Shown here: positions 38,849 to 47,570 of the stretch, piece by piece
Numbering within the stretch: the stretch's first letter is position 1
Layout: each line of letters begins with the position of its first letter
Assembly: GCA_027482245.1 (NCBI GenBank)
Contig: JAIXWG010000012.1
Span: forward strand, 1 to 61,047
Source of the DNA: Acetobacteraceae bacterium
Lineage (GTDB): Bacteria; Pseudomonadota; Alphaproteobacteria; Acetobacterales; Acetobacteraceae
Length of the DNA stretch: 61,047 bases
Direction: 5' to 3'
The notes under the pieces: generated by a model
Seen by the model: only the letters and a program-made list of their open reading frames with translations
Told to the model about the DNA's origin: nothing
Databases searched by the model: none
Translations under genes and position numbers: made by a program

Positions 38849-39618
38849 CAGAGGAGACCCTTCAGGCCGTCATAGACCAGCTTGCTGCCGCTCAGCGCCA
38901 GCATGACGTAGATGATGCGGTAGAAGACCTTGTCGCTCATCCAGCCCTGCAGCCAGATGCCCATCCGCACGCCGATGGGCACCAGGGGCAGCAGTGCCAG
39001 GCTGGTCAGCAGGTTGGTCACGGAAAGCTGGCCGAGCAGGTAGTAGGGCACGAGCTTCACGTAGTTCACGACGCCGAAGAAGACGACGGTGGTGGCGGCC
39101 AGCGCCGCGCGATCGAGCTTCAGCGGGTAGAGGTAGACGGCCAGCGGCGGCCCGCCGGCATGGGCGATGGTGCTCGTCAGGCCCGACATCATGCCCCAGA
39201 AGGCGCCGCGGCCGCGATGCGGCGCGGCGGGCGCGGGCGGCACCCGCCCGGGGCGGCCCTGCCAGAGGCTCCGCGCCAGGAAGACCAGCGCGATGGCGCC
39301 CACCATCAGCTTCACCGCGGCATCGGGCAGGAAGCCGAAGATGGCGGCGCCGACCAGCACGCCGAGCAGCCCGCCCGGCATGATGATCCAGAGCTGTTCG
39401 CGCGACCACTTGCCCCACCAGGCCTTCAGCGAGGCTAGATCCATGGCACAGAGCAGCGGCAGTGCGATGCCGGCGGCCTGCGGCGCGGGGATGACCAGCG
39501 ACATCAGCGGCACCATCGAATTGCCCGCGCCGGAGGCAAAGCCCGCCTTGGAGATGCCGGAGAGCAGCACGGCGGGGATGGCAAGCACCCAGAACCACGG
39601 GTCAGCGATGATCGGCAA
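38848..39618 (-). CDS. TauE/SafE (TSUP) family membrane transporter, TTG start
   Basis: This 256-aa protein has 7-8 predicted helices and the TSUP pattern: AVLLSGISKAGFASGAGNSMVPLM in the first repeat and GLTSTIAHAGGPPLAVYL in the second. TSUP proteins export sulfite, sulfoacetate or similar organic anions, or take up others. The start is TTG 39618 with AGGA upstream. It is the first gene of the TSUP-racemase-binding protein run and is divergent from another TSUP gene at 39770. Confidence 0.85.
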   Translation of the reverse strand: MPIIADPWFWVLAIPAVLLSGISKAGFASGAGNSMVPLMSLVIPAPQAAGIALPLLCAMDLASLKAWWGKWSREQLWIIMPGGLLGVLVGAAIFGFLPDAAVKLMVGAIALVFLARSLWQGRPGRVPPAPAAPHRGRGAFWGMMSGLTSTIAHAGGPPLAVYLYPLKLDRAALAATTVVFFGVVNYVKLVPYYLLGQLSVTNLLTSLALLPLVPIGVRMGIWLQGWMSDKVFYRIIYVMLALSGSKLVYDGLKGLL

Positions 39619-39769
39619 GGGGAGGGTCCTGGGGTGACGTCGCGGGATGCGGGCTGTATGGCACGGCTATTGCTGCACCGCATCGCGCGGTGCGCAAGAG
39701 GGCGTCCGGCGCGCAGGGCGCAAGAGCGTCCCCCCTTTATTCGATCAGAGAGTGACTTCCTTGGAACAC

Positions 39770-40591
39770 ATGTATGACCCGCTGTGGCTGGCCGGGCTGG
39801 CCGCGGCGATGGCGGCGACCGGCCTTTTCTCCGGCCTGCTTGCGGGGCTTCTCGGCGTCGGCGGCGGCATCGTCATCGTCCCCGTCCTGTTCAGCATCTT
39901 CCCGCTGTTCGGCATCCCGGAGGCGGTGCAGATGAAGCTGGCCGTCGGCACCTCCCTCGCCACCATCATCCCGACCTCCATCCAGTCCGCGCGCAAGCAC
40001 TTCGCGAAGGGGACGATGGACGTGCCGCTGCTGCGCTCCCTCGTGCCGTCCATCGCGGCCGGCGTGCTGATCGGCACGCTGCTCGGCATCGTGGTGAAGG
40101 GGGGCGCGCATACCGCGGTCTTCGCCGTGATCGCGCTGCTGGTGGCGGTGAACATGGGCTTCACCGGCGTCGATTGGAAACTGCGGGAGAGCTTCCCGAC
40201 CGGCAAGCGGCGCCACGCGCTCGGCATCTTCATCGGCGGCATCAGCGCCATGATGGGGATCGGCGGCGGCACGGTGGGCGTGCCCATCCTGTCCATGTTC
40301 GGCGCGCCGATCCGCAGCGCGGTCGCGACCGCGAGTGCGTTCGGCGTCATCATCTCCATCCCCGCCACGATCGGCTTCATCTATGGCGGCTGGGGCAACA
40401 CGCTGCTGCCGCCCTTCAGCCTGGGCTACGTCAACCTGATCGGCTTCGCGCTGATCGTGCCGGCCAGCCTGATCGCGGCGCCCTGGGGCGTGCACCTGGC
40501 GCATTCCATCCCGCCGCTGCTGCTGAAGCGCTGCTTCGCGGTGTTCCTCGGCATCACGGTGGTGCGGATGTTCTGGAGCCTGGTGAAGTAG
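39770..40591 (+). CDS. TauE/SafE (TSUP) family membrane transporter, second copy
   Basis: This 273-aa protein has eight predicted helices and two TSUP repeats: GLFSGLLAGLLGVGGGIVIVP and GGISAMMGIGGGTVGVPIL. The GVGGG and GIGGG turns place it in the main TSUP branch and distinguish it from the divergent neighbour at 38848. ATG 39770 was chosen; GTG 39752 and TTG 39761 are in-frame alternatives, the former behind CAGAGA. The likely cargo is sulfite or another organosulfur or organic acid anion. Confidence 0.85.
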   Translation: MYDPLWLAGLAAAMAATGLFSGLLAGLLGVGGGIVIVPVLFSIFPLFGIPEAVQMKLAVGTSLATIIPTSIQSARKHFAKGTMDVPLLRSLVPSIAAGVLIGTLLGIVVKGGAHTAVFAVIALLVAVNMGFTGVDWKLRESFPTGKRRHALGIFIGGISAMMGIGGGTVGVPILSMFGAPIRSAVATASAFGVIISIPATIGFIYGGWGNTLLPPFSLGYVNLIGFALIVPASLIAAPWGVHLAHSIPPLLLKRCFAVFLGITVVRMFWSLVK

Positions 40592-40597
40592 CGCTGC

Positions 40598-42049
40598 TTA
40601 CTGGCGCACCGGCGGCCCTGCTGACGGCATCTGCAGCGAACCCGAGCGTTGCGGGCTGGTCGCGGGACCGAAAACGCCGTCCTCCCGCCGCCGCATGGTC
40701 GAGCCGGGGGGGAGGGGGCCCGTCTCGAGCAGGCCTCCCGCGCCGCTGTCACGGGTGCAGTCGATGCCCAGGCGGCGCAGCAATTCGCAGGCGGCGCTGT
40801 TGTCGGCACGCGACGGCGGACTGGCCTGGACCAACTGGAACGGCGCGGAGTCGCTCCAGACGGTGGTGCGGGGCGCGGCGGTGCCGAGTTGCAGGCGCGC
40901 GACGCTCCGCACCGTGACGGTGACGGCGTTGTCCGTGCCGAAGGCCAGCGGCCGTTCGAAAGCCTGGCGGAGCGCGACCGACCCGTCTTCCGAGATGCCG
41001 ATGGAGGCGCCGATGCCAGGCGTGGCGTTGGTCAAGCCACTGACCAGGGCCGAGACAGCAGCGTCCAGCGATGCTTCCTGCGTCGCGTCCGCCCCGGGGG
41101 CTGCCTGGCCCGCTGGCGTGCCGCCAGGGATCGATGCGCGCCGTCCGATCGTGGCTTGCCGCTGCAGGGCGAGCGACAACGCGGCGGCGAAGGAACTCCC
41201 GCGCTCGGCCTTCACCTCGATCGCGCGCGCGTAGAACACGCGGCTGGCAAAGGTCAGCACAGGGACGCAATCCTCATGCGACGATGCCCGCATGGCCGGG
41301 AGGAGGAGGGCAAGCCGTCGTGCCGACAGCACGCCGTTCGCGCTGCGGGCTTCGGTTTCCGCCATGTCGGCGACGACGCCGGCGGGGACGCGCATCTCCT
41401 CGACATTGGTCACGCGGACCGTCAGCACGCGCTCGTTTTCCGCACTGAGCCCAAGCAGTCGGCCGAGACCCCCACCGGCCGCGGCGCCGGCGGAGAGGTC
41501 GCCGCCCACGAAGGACCGGTATTCAACACCGGGGAACGCGGCCAGGCGGGGCCTGTCGAACACGCGCGGGCGGCCTGGCACGGGCAGGATCGGCGTGGCG
41601 GCGGTCGCGGTGGGTTGCCGGAACACCGCATCGGACGCGGCCTTGTCCGCGGCAGTTCCTTGCCCCGCGCCGATTGGGGGCGTGGTGCCGCTTGTGGCCG
41701 CGCGACCGGTTTGTGCCCCGTCAGCGTCGCCGGCCCGCGGCGTGGCAGGCAGCAGGTAGCGCTGCCCGTAATGGTTCCGGATCGCGGCGTGCATGGCGGC
41801 GGGATCAAGGTTCCCCACCATGATCGACAGCGTCTGCCCGCCACTGCCGGGGACATCGCAGGCCGCCGGCACCATCAGCGCGATATCGCCGAGTTGGACA
41901 TCCTCGCGCAGGGGATAAGTCGGCGTTATTCCAAGGGTCGCCATCCCGTCGGCCCATTCCCGCCGCGCGTCGGGCGGGCCGCCGCAGCCTGAGATGAGCG
42001 CGGCACAAGCTGCCACTGCGCCGATACGAAGCGCTGTCCGAGCGACCAT
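40598..42049 (-). CDS. Orphan lipoprotein (483 aa), function unknown
   Basis: The N-terminus RIGAVAACAALISGC is a lipoprotein signal with the acylated Cys at residue 22. I do not recognise the rest. Residues 25-100 contain YPLREDVQLGDIALMVPAACDV and a Pro/Ala/Thr-rich linker follows; 140-240 hold GVEYRSFVGGDLSAG and GLGRLLGLSAENERVLTVRVTNVEE; the C-terminal third is low-complexity with PLPPGSTMRRREDG. ATG 42049 has GGAGGAACG upstream and puts the lipobox at the usual place; ATG 42097 lacks a Shine-Dalgarno. Base composition is less GC-biased than neighbours, and the upstream 60 bases are AT-rich, which suggests acquisition. Confidence 0.75.
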   Translation of the reverse strand: MVARTALRIGAVAACAALISGCGGPPDARREWADGMATLGITPTYPLREDVQLGDIALMVPAACDVPGSGGQTLSIMVGNLDPAAMHAAIRNHYGQRYLLPATPRAGDADGAQTGRAATSGTTPPIGAGQGTAADKAASDAVFRQPTATAATPILPVPGRPRVFDRPRLAAFPGVEYRSFVGGDLSAGAAAGGGLGRLLGLSAENERVLTVRVTNVEEMRVPAGVVADMAETEARSANGVLSARRLALLLPAMRASSHEDCVPVLTFASRVFYARAIEVKAERGSSFAAALSLALQRQATIGRRASIPGGTPAGQAAPGADATQEASLDAAVSALVSGLTNATPGIGASIGISEDGSVALRQAFERPLAFGTDNAVTVTVRSVARLQLGTAAPRTTVWSDSAPFQLVQASPPSRADNSAACELLRRLGIDCTRDSGAGGLLETGPLPPGSTMRRREDGVFGPATSPQRSGSLQMPSAGPPVRQ

Positions 42050-42183
42050 CGCGTTCCTCCGTGCCATCCCGGCGACTACGGAAAGAAGCTTTTTCATAAC
42101 GATATAGATTCGTAAAGAAAAAATGTGGAAGCGCGGTTGATTCTCCTTTTGGCGGTGCGGTCAGTACGGCAGGCGCCGCACCG

Positions 42184-43833
42184 TTACTGCCGCCAGGGCA
42201 GCGTTCCCGCGGGCAGGCGGCGGGCGGCGAGGGTGGCGAGTGCCATCAGCGCCGCGCTCAGCAGCAGCGCGAGGCAGGAGACGGCGGCGGCGAGCGGGGA
42301 CTGGCCGCTTTCCTGCAGGTTGAAGACCAGCACGCCGAGCGTCTGCGTCCCCGGCCCGTAGAGCAAAGAGGAGACGGTGACCTCGTTCACCGCGGTCAGC
42401 GCCACCAGGATGGCGCCCGCCGCCAGCGCCGGGGCCAGCGGCGGCAGGTGGACGCTGAACAGGCGGCGGAAGGGGCCCGCGCCCATGCCGCGCGCAGCCT
42501 CGTCCAGCGTGGGATCCAGCCGCGCGGCGGCGGCGGCCACGGGGCGGAGCGCGAGGGCCTGGAAGCGGGTGAGGTAGGCGAGGCCGATCAGGCCGAGCGT
42601 GCCGTACAACGCTCCGCCGCCGGGCAGCGACAGCACCACCAGGATGGCGGCGACGCTGGTGCAGGCGCCGGGCAGGGCATAGGGCAGGTCGGTCGCGGTG
42701 GTGGCGATGCGGACCGCGCGGGCGCGCATCGCCATGGCGATGGGCAGCGCGGCCAGCGCCAGCACCAGCGCCGCGCCGATCGACAGCAGCAGCGAATTCC
42801 CGAAGGACCGCGCGGTCTGCGCGCCCGGGGCGAGGGCTGCCAGGAAGTGCCGCAGCGTGGCCGTCGCGGCCGACAATTCCATGCCGATCGCCGGCACCAG
42901 CGCGGCCGCCACCAGCGCCAGCATCGGCACCAGCAGCACGATGGCGAGGTAGAGCAGCACGGCGGCGAGGGTGGCGGCACGGGCGGCGCCCGCCAGGGGC
43001 AAAGGCTCAAACGCCATCCGCCCGGCCGCCGGCGCGCGCTTCGCCGCCAGCGCCTGCAGCACCAGGGCGGGCGCGGCCATGGCGGCCAGCAGCAGCGCCA
43101 GCGACGCGGCCTGCGCCAGGCTCGCCGTGCCGCCGGCCGACAGGCGCTGCCAGATCAGCACCGGCAGGACGGGGATGCGCGCCGGGATGCCGATCAGCGC
43201 GCCGACGCCGAAATTGCCGAGGGCGGCCACATAGGCCAGGCCCGCGCCCGCCAGCAGCCCCGGCGCCAGCAGCGGCCAGACGGCGCGCCGCAGCGCCTGG
43301 TCCGGCGTGGCGCCGAGGCCGCGGGCGGCCAGCACGACCTCCCCGGGCACGCGGCGCAGCAGGGCAGCGATGGCCAGGAAGACCAGCGGCGCCGACTGCA
43401 CCGCCAGCAGCACCACCATCCCCGGGGCGGAGTAGATCGGGTTCGGCGTGCCGAGCGGTGGCGCCAAGTCCAGCGCCAGCAGAAGGGGCGAGGCCGGGCC
43501 GCCGGCCTGGATCCAGCCGAGCGCCATGACCTGCGCCGGCACCAGCGCCGGCAGCACGGCGCTGAAGATCAGCGCGCCCCGCGCCGGCAGGCCGCGCAGC
43601 AGCAGCGCCCAGGCCAGCGCGCCGCCGACCGCCGTGGCCAGCGCGGCGGCGCCGAGGGCGAGCAGCAGGGACCAGGTGGCGGCGCGCCAGGTCGCGGGGT
43701 CCGCCACCGCCGCGGGCAGCGCGGTGCCGGCCAGGCTTTCCGCCAGCAGCCGCGCCAGCGGCACCGCGCCGACCAGCAGCAGCCACGCGACCGCCAGCGC
43801 GGTGGTCGCGCGCCCGGGACCCGGACTGGTCAA
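42184..43833 (-). CDS. Iron-type ABC transporter permease, two fused permease domains (FbpB-like)
   Basis: This 549-aa protein has about 12 helices in two permease halves. Coupling loops are LAARGLGATPDQALRRAVWP and DEAARGMGAGPFRRLFSVHLP. Fused permeases of this kind belong to Fe(III)/SfuB-FbpB-type importers; thiamine and phosphonate relatives exist. The start is TTG 43833 immediately after the stop of the binding-protein gene. No ATPase gene follows within the window, so energy must come from an ATPase encoded elsewhere. Confidence 0.84.
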   Translation of the reverse strand: MTSPGPGRATTALAVAWLLLVGAVPLARLLAESLAGTALPAAVADPATWRAATWSLLLALGAAALATAVGGALAWALLLRGLPARGALIFSAVLPALVPAQVMALGWIQAGGPASPLLLALDLAPPLGTPNPIYSAPGMVVLLAVQSAPLVFLAIAALLRRVPGEVVLAARGLGATPDQALRRAVWPLLAPGLLAGAGLAYVAALGNFGVGALIGIPARIPVLPVLIWQRLSAGGTASLAQAASLALLLAAMAAPALVLQALAAKRAPAAGRMAFEPLPLAGAARAATLAAVLLYLAIVLLVPMLALVAAALVPAIGMELSAATATLRHFLAALAPGAQTARSFGNSLLLSIGAALVLALAALPIAMAMRARAVRIATTATDLPYALPGACTSVAAILVVLSLPGGGALYGTLGLIGLAYLTRFQALALRPVAAAAARLDPTLDEAARGMGAGPFRRLFSVHLPPLAPALAAGAILVALTAVNEVTVSSLLYGPGTQTLGVLVFNLQESGQSPLAAAVSCLALLLSAALMALATLAARRLPAGTLPWRQ

Positions 43834-44823
43834 TCAGCCGCCGGTGAGCTGGGCGAAGCGGCGCAGGATCTCCTCCTGCTCCCGCGCCGCGCGGGGCGCG
43901 TCAAAGGGCATGATCCGGATGCTGCGCGGGTCGGGGAAGCCGGGCGGCGGGGTCACTTCCGGGTCGATCGGCAGGAAGCCCTGGCGGGAGGCGAGTTCCT
44001 GGCCCTCCCGCCCCAGCAGGAAGTCGATGAAGGCGATGGCGGCCGGGGCGTTGCGGGTGGTGGAGAGGATCGCGGCCGGCTCCGTGATGGCGGAGACGCC
44101 GTCCTCCGGGAAGACGAAGCGGACGGGGGCGCCGTTGCGCTGTTCCCGGATCGGCAGGTAGTCGATGGCGATGCCGAAGGCGCGCTCCGCCCCCGCCACG
44201 GCCTGCATGACGGGGCCGTTGCCGCCGCGGGCCTGCACGCCGTTGCGCACCACCTTCTCCACATAGTCCCAGCCCAGCGCCGGGTTCTGCACCAGCGCGG
44301 TCACATGGATGGCGGCGGCGCCGGAGACGGCGGGGGAGGGCATGGCCACCTGGTTGCGGGCCCGGGGCTGCAGCAGGTCTTCCCATTTCCGCGGCACGAA
44401 GGGCGCGCGGGCGTGGTGCATGATCCCTGTCGTGATCAGCTTGGTGCCGAAATAGGCGCGGCCGGGATCGACCTGGTCGGCCGGCGTGCCGGCCGTGGCG
44501 ACCTCCGGGCTCGGGCGGAGGCGGCCTTCGGCGCGGAGGCTTTCGAAGGTCAGGCCATCGGCCAGCAGCAGCACGTCCGGGCGGGGCTGGCCGGCGGCGA
44601 TCTCCGCGCGCAGCCGGGTCATGATCTGGCCGGTGCCGGCGCGGATCCAGTCCACGGTCACGCCGGGATGGCGGCGGCGGAAGGCCTCCACGGTCTGGGC
44701 GGCGTCGGGTTCGAGCTGGGAGGTGTAGAGGACCAGCGGGCCGGTGATGCCCTGGGCAAGGGCGGGGCGGGCCAGGGATGTCGCGATGGCGGCGAGACCC
44801 AGTGAACGCCTGCCGAATGCCAT
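43834..44823 (-). CDS. Periplasmic Fe(III)-type binding protein (FbpA/SfuA-like)
   Basis: This 329-aa protein has a signal peptide ending RPALAQG and the ferric-binding fold: LVLYTSQLEPDAAQTVEAFRR near the start, then VDWIRAGTGQIMTRL and AYFGTKLITTGIM. The iron-site Tyr pair of classical FbpA is not obvious, so organic-anion or iron-chelate binding is possible. ATG 44823 has GGGGAGAGCAGG before it. It precedes the permease with no gap. Confidence 0.83.
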   Translation of the reverse strand: MAFGRRSLGLAAIATSLARPALAQGITGPLVLYTSQLEPDAAQTVEAFRRRHPGVTVDWIRAGTGQIMTRLRAEIAAGQPRPDVLLLADGLTFESLRAEGRLRPSPEVATAGTPADQVDPGRAYFGTKLITTGIMHHARAPFVPRKWEDLLQPRARNQVAMPSPAVSGAAAIHVTALVQNPALGWDYVEKVVRNGVQARGGNGPVMQAVAGAERAFGIAIDYLPIREQRNGAPVRFVFPEDGVSAITEPAAILSTTRNAPAAIAFIDFLLGREGQELASRQGFLPIDPEVTPPPGFPDPRSIRIMPFDAPRAAREQEEILRRFAQLTGG

Positions 44824-44959
44824 GCCCTGCTCTCCCCTCGCTGCGCGGCGGCACCGATCCGTCGGTGACCCTGCGGGAGGCATCTAACGGCGTCCTCGTG
44901 ATCCGGGCAGGGGGGGTGTGTGAAGTTCCTGTGTCGTGGCGGCGCCTGATCGCGACCCC

Positions 44960-44983
44960 GCCGGGGGTCCCCCGACCCCCGGC
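44960..44983 (-). terminator. GC hairpin after the 216-aa gene
   Basis: GCCGGGGG-TCCCCCGA-CCCCCGGC forms a perfect 8-bp stem 16 bases past the stop of the minus-strand gene at 44999. It has no T tract. It may separate that gene from the binding-protein gene downstream. Confidence 0.4.
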
Positions 44984-44998
44984 GTGGTGGCACAGGCG

Positions 44999-45649
44999 TC
45001 AGGGCGGCGTCATGAAGTTGGCGGTGGCGCTGGCGCGGCCGATCAGGGACCGCATCTCCGGCGCCGTGTGCCCGTCCTCCGCCGTCAGCGCGTCCATCGG
45101 GCAGAAATACTCATGCGGCTGCGGCATCTGCGACCGCGCGAAGCCGAGGTAGTGGCGCGACTTCAGGCCGTAGAGCACGCGCAGGTCCCGTACCGGCAGG
45201 ACCAGCGGCTCCGTCGGCACCTCCCGCAGCAGGCGGATCAGCTTCCAGCGCGGCGTCCGGTCCTCCGGCCCCACCGGGTCGAGCAGCCAGCGCAGCGGGC
45301 AGACGACGAGCAGCGAGGTGGTGGAGGGCGCGAAGCGGGCGCGCTTGTCCTGCAGGTTGGCGATGGAGCCGCAGGCCTCGATGCAGAGGATGTCGGCGTA
45401 GCGGTCCGCCGGGTCCGGGCTGAAATGCAGCCAGAGCCCGTCCGGGATGGTCCGGTAGGTGTTGGTGCCCGGCAGCTTCAGGAAAGGCTGGGCGACGAGC
45501 GTCGGCTCCCCAGGCCGGCCCCGCAGCCAGGTCCCGGGCTGCTTCGGTGTCACGGTCACGCCGGGCGGTTGCTGCGGCCATAGCCGGAGCCTCGCCCGCA
45601 CCAGTTCGTCCAGCACCTTGCCGGAGCCGAGCCTGAGCATCTCACGCAT
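44999..45649 (-). CDS. Unrecognised 216-aa protein with an EACG-DKR motif
   Basis: I cannot assign this protein. There is no signal peptide or membrane helix. The most distinctive stretch is RYADILCIEACGSIANLQDK and the following RARFAPSTTSLLVVC, with Asp, Glu and Lys spaced loosely like a PD-(D/E)XK nuclease core, but this is weak. The N-terminal part is basic (ELVRARLRLWPQQPPGVTVTP), consistent with nucleic-acid contact. ATG 45649 has GGGGGAA upstream. It is preceded by a 413-bp gene-free region with phased CAATTG sites, and stands apart from its neighbours. Confidence 0.65.
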   Translation of the reverse strand: MREMLRLGSGKVLDELVRARLRLWPQQPPGVTVTPKQPGTWLRGRPGEPTLVAQPFLKLPGTNTYRTIPDGLWLHFSPDPADRYADILCIEACGSIANLQDKRARFAPSTTSLLVVCPLRWLLDPVGPEDRTPRWKLIRLLREVPTEPLVLPVRDLRVLYGLKSRHYLGFARSQMPQPHEYFCPMDALTAEDGHTAPEMRSLIGRASATANFMTPP

Positions 45650-46002
45650 TTGGTTTAATTCCCCCTGTGGATATCAACCCTGCATAGATAGATTCCCGGA
45701 ACCCGTTGGCGTTTCAAGGCGTTTTTTCCGAATCTGTTAAGAAAATGCCTGCCGGGGTTGTAGATGCGGCCGAGATGCGGCCCGTGGGTGTGGTCAAGGA
45801 GGCCAGTTCCCGGTGGACGGGAGGGGGTCCCGCAATTGCGGGAGGCGAGTTTTCCACAGGGATTCAATTGCTTGGCGGTCCGCCGCAATTGCCGGGAGGG
45901 TCTCCGCAATTGCAGCGTCGTGGATGAAGGCCCCGGCGACGCTTGCGGCCGGGCGCGGGGCCCGGAGGGCGGGGTGGAGCCCCGGCGGGGGGGTGTGCAG
46001 GC
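45650..46002. other. Structured gene-free region upstream of the 216-aa gene
   Basis: No plausible gene is seen here. On the minus strand, TTGAAA (45715-45710) with an AT-rich stretch near 45690 may form the promoter of the 216-aa gene. Two near-DnaA boxes occur: TGTGGATAT at 45666 (complement ATATCCACA) and TTTTCCACA at 45850, each one mismatch from TTATCCACA. Four phased CAATTG sites lie between 45833 and 45912. The 3' end of citrate synthase and its terminator close the region. The DnaA-like boxes are short and may be chance. Confidence 0.5.
45833..45912. repeat. Four helically phased CAATTG sites
   Basis: CAATTG occurs at 45833, 45865, 45886 and 45907. The spacings of 32, 21 and 21 bases are close to 3, 2 and 2 turns of B-DNA, so all sites face the same side of the helix. 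Three are in the context CGCAATTGC, and two are followed by GGGAGG (CGCAATTGC-GGGAGG, CGCAATTGCC-GGGAGG). Such phased repeats suggest cooperative binding by a dimeric protein or iteron-like sites. Function is unknown. Confidence 0.7.
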
Positions 46003-46036
46003 AACGAAAAGCCCCGCCGGCAGGGCCGGCGGGGCT
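46003..46036 (-). terminator. Rho-independent terminator of citrate synthase
   Basis: On the minus strand a perfect 12-bp stem, AGCCCCGCCGGC-CCT-GCCGGCGGGGCT (46036-46010), is followed by TTTCGTT. It lies 27 bases beyond the gltA stop. This is the clearest factor-independent terminator in the window. Confidence 0.85.
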
Positions 46037-46062
46037 CGGTAGGCTCAGACAGGGCGGGCTGT

Positions 46063-47370
46063 TCAGCCGCGGCCGTTGACCGGGACGTAGTCGCGCTTGG
46101 CGGGGCCCGTGTAGATCTGGCGCGGGCGGCCGATGCGCTGCGCGGGGTCTTCCACCATCTCCTTCCACTGGGACACCCAGCCGACGGTGCGCGCCACGGC
46201 GAAGATCACCGTGAACATGCTGGTCGGGATGCCCATCGCCTTCAGGATGATGCCCGAATAGAAGTCGACATTCGGGTACAGCTTGCGGCTGACGAAGTAC
46301 TCGTCCTCCAGCGCCACCTTCTCCAGCGCCATCGCCATGTCGAGCAGCGGTTCGTCCTTGATGCCGAGCTCGGCCAGCACCTCGTGGCAGGACTGCTGCA
46401 TGATCTTCGCGCGCGGGTCGAAGTTCTTGTAGACGCGGTGGCCGAAGCCCATGAGCTTCACGCCGGAGTTCTTGTCCTTCACCTTCTCGATGAAGGCCGG
46501 GATGTTCTCCACGCTGCCGATCTCGGCCAGCATCTTCAGCACCGCCTCGTTCGCGCCGCCATGGGCGGGGCCCCACAGCGCGGCGATGCCGGCGGCGATG
46601 CAGGCGAAGGGGTTGGCGCCGGTCGAGCCCGCGAGGCGGACGGTGGAGGTGGAGGCGTTCTGCTCATGGTCGGCATGCAGGACCAGGATTCGGTCCATCG
46701 CCTTCGCCAGGATGGGGGAGACGGTGTAGGGCTCCGCCGGCACCGCGTTCAGCATGTGCAGGAAGTTGGCGGCGTAGCTGAGGTCGTTGCGCGGATACAC
46801 GAAGGGCTGGCCGAGCGCGTACTTGTAGGCCATCGCCGCGATGGTCGGCACCTTCGCGATCAGGCGGAAGGCCGCGATCTCACGCTGGCGGGGGTCATTA
46901 ATGTCGAGGTTGTCGTGGTAGAAGGCGGCGAGCGCGCCGACCACGCCGCACATCACGGCCATCGGGTGCGCGTCGCGGCGGAAGCCGTCGAAGAAGCGGC
47001 GGATCTGCTCATGCACCATGGTGTGGTAGGTGACGCCCTTGCGGAATTCCGCGAGCTGGGCGGCGGTGGGCAGGTCGCCATTCATCAGGAGGTAGCAGAC
47101 CTCGATGAAGTCGGAGCTCTCGGCCAGCTGCTCGATCGGGTAGCCGCGGTAGAGCAGGACGCCCTCGTCACCATCGATGTAGGTGATCTGGCTCTCGCAG
47201 CTCGCCGTCTCGCCATAGCCGGGGTCGAAGGTGAAGACGCCGAGGTCGGCGTAGAGCTTGCGGATATCGACCACATCCGGGCCGATGGAGCCCGACAGGA
47301 CCGGCAGCTTGGTGCTGCGGTTCGAGCCGTCGAGCGTGAAGGTGACGGACCCGTTGGGCGTTGTGGTCAT
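46063..47370 (-). CDS. gltA: Citrate synthase
   Basis: This 435-aa enzyme condenses oxaloacetate with acetyl-CoA at the entry of the TCA cycle. Catalytic His are in [10 protein letters not shown] and [10 protein letters not shown], with the Asp in [22 protein letters not shown] and the N-terminal beta domain ([31 protein letters not shown]) mark the large, NADH-regulated hexameric type of Gram-negative bacteria. It ends in a strong terminator. About 200 bases separate it from the nuclease gene upstream; no convincing regulatory site was seen there. Confidence 0.96.
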   Translation of the reverse strand: MTTTPNGSVTFTLDGSNRSTKLPVLSGSIGPDVVDIRKLYADLGVFTFDPGYGETASCESQITYIDGDEGVLLYRGYPIEQLAESSDFIEVCYLLMNGDLPTAAQLAEFRKGVTYHTMVHEQIRRFFDGFRRDAHPMAVMCGVVGALAAFYHDNLDINDPRQREIAAFRLIAKVPTIAAMAYKYALGQPFVYPRNDLSYAANFLHMLNAVPAEPYTVSPILAKAMDRILVLHADHEQNASTSTVRLAGSTGANPFACIAAGIAALWGPAHGGANEAVLKMLAEIGSVENIPAFIEKVKDKNSGVKLMGFGHRVYKNFDPRAKIMQQSCHEVLAELGIKDEPLLDMAMALEKVALEDEYFVSRKLYPNVDFYSGIILKAMGIPTSMFTVIFAVARTVGWVSQWKEMVEDPAQRIGRPRQIYTGPAKRDYVPVNGRG

Positions 47371-47570
47371 ATGATGCTTCCTCGCACTCGGGGGTGGGCG
47401 CCGGGCCGCTGGCTCTCGGCACCGTTATGGTGCGGCGCAAGATAAGAGCGTGCCGCGCCGGTTGGCAACGTGGGGGGTTGTTCAAGCTTGCGGGGTCGTG
47501 TCCCCGGCCGCGCGCAGCTTGCGCGCCGGGTCGTTACCCCCCTGTTGCCGGCTTCGCCCGAAGGCGGCGC

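Noticed and set aside
45655..45909. An 84-codon frame on the minus strand upstream of the 216-aa gene
   Set aside because: It crosses the CAATTG array and the probable promoter, has no ribosome site and no recognisable motif.
45650..46002. Chromosomal origin of replication
   Set aside because: Only two imperfect DnaA boxes, no long AT-rich unwinding region and no dnaA, hemE or parAB nearby. Kept only as a check within the phased-repeat finding.
47371..47570. Promoter of citrate synthase
   Set aside because: TTGCCA with a TCTTAT-like -10 on the minus strand is spaced only 15 bases, too weak to list as a feature.
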